A stretch of 14,630 nt of DNA from Candidatus Hodarchaeota archaeon (GTDB lineage Archaea > Asgardarchaeota > Heimdallarchaeia > Hodarchaeales > YT1-039): positions 1 through 14,630 of the forward strand of contig JAEOTF010000437.1 of NCBI GenBank assembly GCA_016840025.1, in the 5' to 3' direction. A model generated the notes under the pieces. That model was not told where the DNA came from. It did no database searches and saw only the letters and a program-made list of their open reading frames with translations. Every line of letters starts with the position of its first letter. The stretch's first letter is position 1. The position numbers and the translations under genes are program-made. Below are positions 13,800 through 14,630 of this stretch, one piece after another.

Positions 13800-14182
13800 A
13801 TTACGTGCCAACACTTGACACACGTTTTTTCATAGAATTTTTTGGGCAGAAAGATAAGATTAAGAATAAAATGATTAAACAAATAGCAAAAAAAGTTTCT
13901 TCTGTTTCAGTTATTACACTACACGAACTTTACAAGATTTTCAGTGAGGAGGAAGGTAAAGAAATAGCTAAGCATCGTATAAATTTAATCAGCAATACAT
14001 ATGAAGTAATTGACGTGACTTTAACTATTGCAGTTACTGCTGCTGACATGAGAATCCATAAAAATATTCCCACAGCGGATAGTATCATTGCTGCAACAGC
14101 AATGACCAAGGATAACACAGTGGTTTCTGATGATCCCCATTTCAAACAAATTAAAGGATTAAATACTAAATGGATATATTAA
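13790..14182 (+). CDS. vapC: VapC-like PIN-domain ribonuclease toxin
   Basis: This is a 130-residue PIN domain with the full acidic set: D10 in TLDTRFFIEFF, E46 in ITLHELYKI, D97 in IPTADSIIAATA, and D114/D115 in VVSDDPHFK. Length and motif spacing are normal, so it should be an active RNase when free. It overlaps the AbrB-type antitoxin by ten bases (ATGGAGCTAA), the usual arrangement that keeps antitoxin made first. It is clearly a different subfamily from the vapC at 10325: sequence similarity is confined to the catalytic motifs. It converges on the Sir2 gene, with about 40 bases between the two stops. Confidence 0.9.
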   Translation: MELNYVPTLDTRFFIEFFGQKDKIKNKMIKQIAKKVSSVSVITLHELYKIFSEEEGKEIAKHRINLISNTYEVIDVTLTIAVTAADMRIHKNIPTADSIIAATAMTKDNTVVSDDPHFKQIKGLNTKWIY

Positions 14183-14222
14183 TGGGTTATCTTACTAAAC
14201 AGTTGGATACTACAAGATGAAT

Positions 14223-14630
14223 TCAGTCGGATATCAGTTGTTGATGGACTTGTGTTATAATTAGTGGAAGAATTTCTCCCGCGTTTCCCTCAATACGGAG
14301 ATTAGCGACATCATCCATTCCCGTTTCTCCTTTATTTATTATAATCAGTTTACTACCATGATTCAACGCTACTCGTGGCATGTTAGCAGCTGGAGTCACC
14401 AACAAGGTAGATCCTATTACCAAGAAAATATCACCTTTTTCTGAATGAGAGAAAGCTAAGTTTTGTTCCTTTTCAGGTAATGGATCACCAAAATTAACCA
14501 CACTGGAGATAATACGCCCTTGACAATTAGGGCATGCAGGTTGTCCTTGTATTACAGGAGAAGTCCGATAACCTCTACCAAACTTCTTCTTATCCCATCC
14601 GATTTCTTCATGAGTGAACTGTTGATCACA
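14223..14630 (-). CDS. Sir2-family NAD-dependent deacylase, partial (C-terminal)
   Basis: The frame enters from the window edge and supplies the last 135 residues of a Sir2 protein, which removes acyl groups from lysines using NAD. Visible are a zinc-ribbon cysteine at the very edge (CDQQF), the second cysteine pair CPNC, then GRIISSVVNFGDPLPE, the typical VvfFGE/DxLP segment of the NAD pocket. Next come DIFLVIGSTLLVTPAANMPR, the GTSL.V.PA segment with S in place of the usual second S/T pattern, and KLIIINKGET, the I.IN strand. The GTG at 14501 is internal, not a start, because the frame is open and conserved upstream. The zinc site implies a structural zinc as in active sirtuins. The catalytic histidine lies outside the window. 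Confidence 0.9.
   Translation of the reverse strand, partial: CDQQFTHEEIGWDKKKFGRGYRTSPVIQGQPACPNCQGRIISSVVNFGDPLPEKEQNLAFSHSEKGDIFLVIGSTLLVTPAANMPRVALNHGSKLIIINKGETGMDDVANLRIEGNAGEILPLIITQVHQQLISD

Noticed and set aside
13930..14145. Minus-strand hydrophobic frame looking like a small membrane protein
   Set aside because: It is antisense to the PIN catalytic region of vapC; the hydrophobicity comes from complementing Ala/Ile/Thr codons.

Overview
This AT-rich window looks archaeal. The supporting signs are Shine-Dalgarno motifs of the AGGTG/GAGGT type close to starts, TATA-like boxes 20-50 bases before several genes, an AF2212-type (DUF104) antitoxin, and a membrane-anchored winged-helix regulator of a kind common in archaea. 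An Asgard-type archaeon is a plausible guess from the mix of genes (M17 aminopeptidase, heterodimeric ABC exporter, Sir2, membrane wHTH protein), but nothing seen here proves the lineage.

Layout. 4-520 (+) is a DUF4258/DUF2283 toxin-antitoxin-like pair. 727-1374 (-) is a membrane-anchored winged-helix protein whose reading frame runs upstream without a start codon into a relic of a RelB/RelE-like module at 1480-1634 (+). 1663-2545 (-) is an intact MntA/HepT (nucleotidyltransferase/HEPN) module. 2641-6262 (-) is a two-gene operon for a heterodimeric ABC exporter with one degenerate and one consensus ATP site. 6456-7452 (+) is a second MntA/HepT module whose HepT gene carries two nonsense codons, one exactly at the catalytic arginine. 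7645-7953 (-) is a C-terminal gene fragment. 8023-9534 (-) is a complete M17 leucyl aminopeptidase. 9575-9982 (-) is a decayed or start-less membrane protein frame. 10102-10768 (+) is an intact DUF104/VapC pair. 11001-11478 (-) is a VapB gene with a frameshifted, truncated vapC. 11691-11884 (+) is a second copy of the RelB-like gene with a toxin remnant of eight codons. 11901-13439 (+) is a tandem metallophosphoesterase with a dead second domain. 13578-14182 (+) is an AbrB-type VapB/VapC pair. 14223-14630 (-) is the C-terminal part of a Sir2 deacetylase that runs off the window.

The main theme is density: eight toxin-antitoxin or toxin-antitoxin-derived loci of several families in 14.6 kb, interleaved with ordinary cellular genes. 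Four look intact. In the other four the damage falls on the toxin. In three of those the antitoxin frame is complete, and in the fourth only an antitoxin C-terminal piece and a toxin N-terminal piece remain. The two RelB-like copies are about 92% identical over 113 bases although 10 kb apart, so this is a duplicating, decaying accessory region. No CRISPR array, rRNA, tRNA, transposase or integrase was seen.
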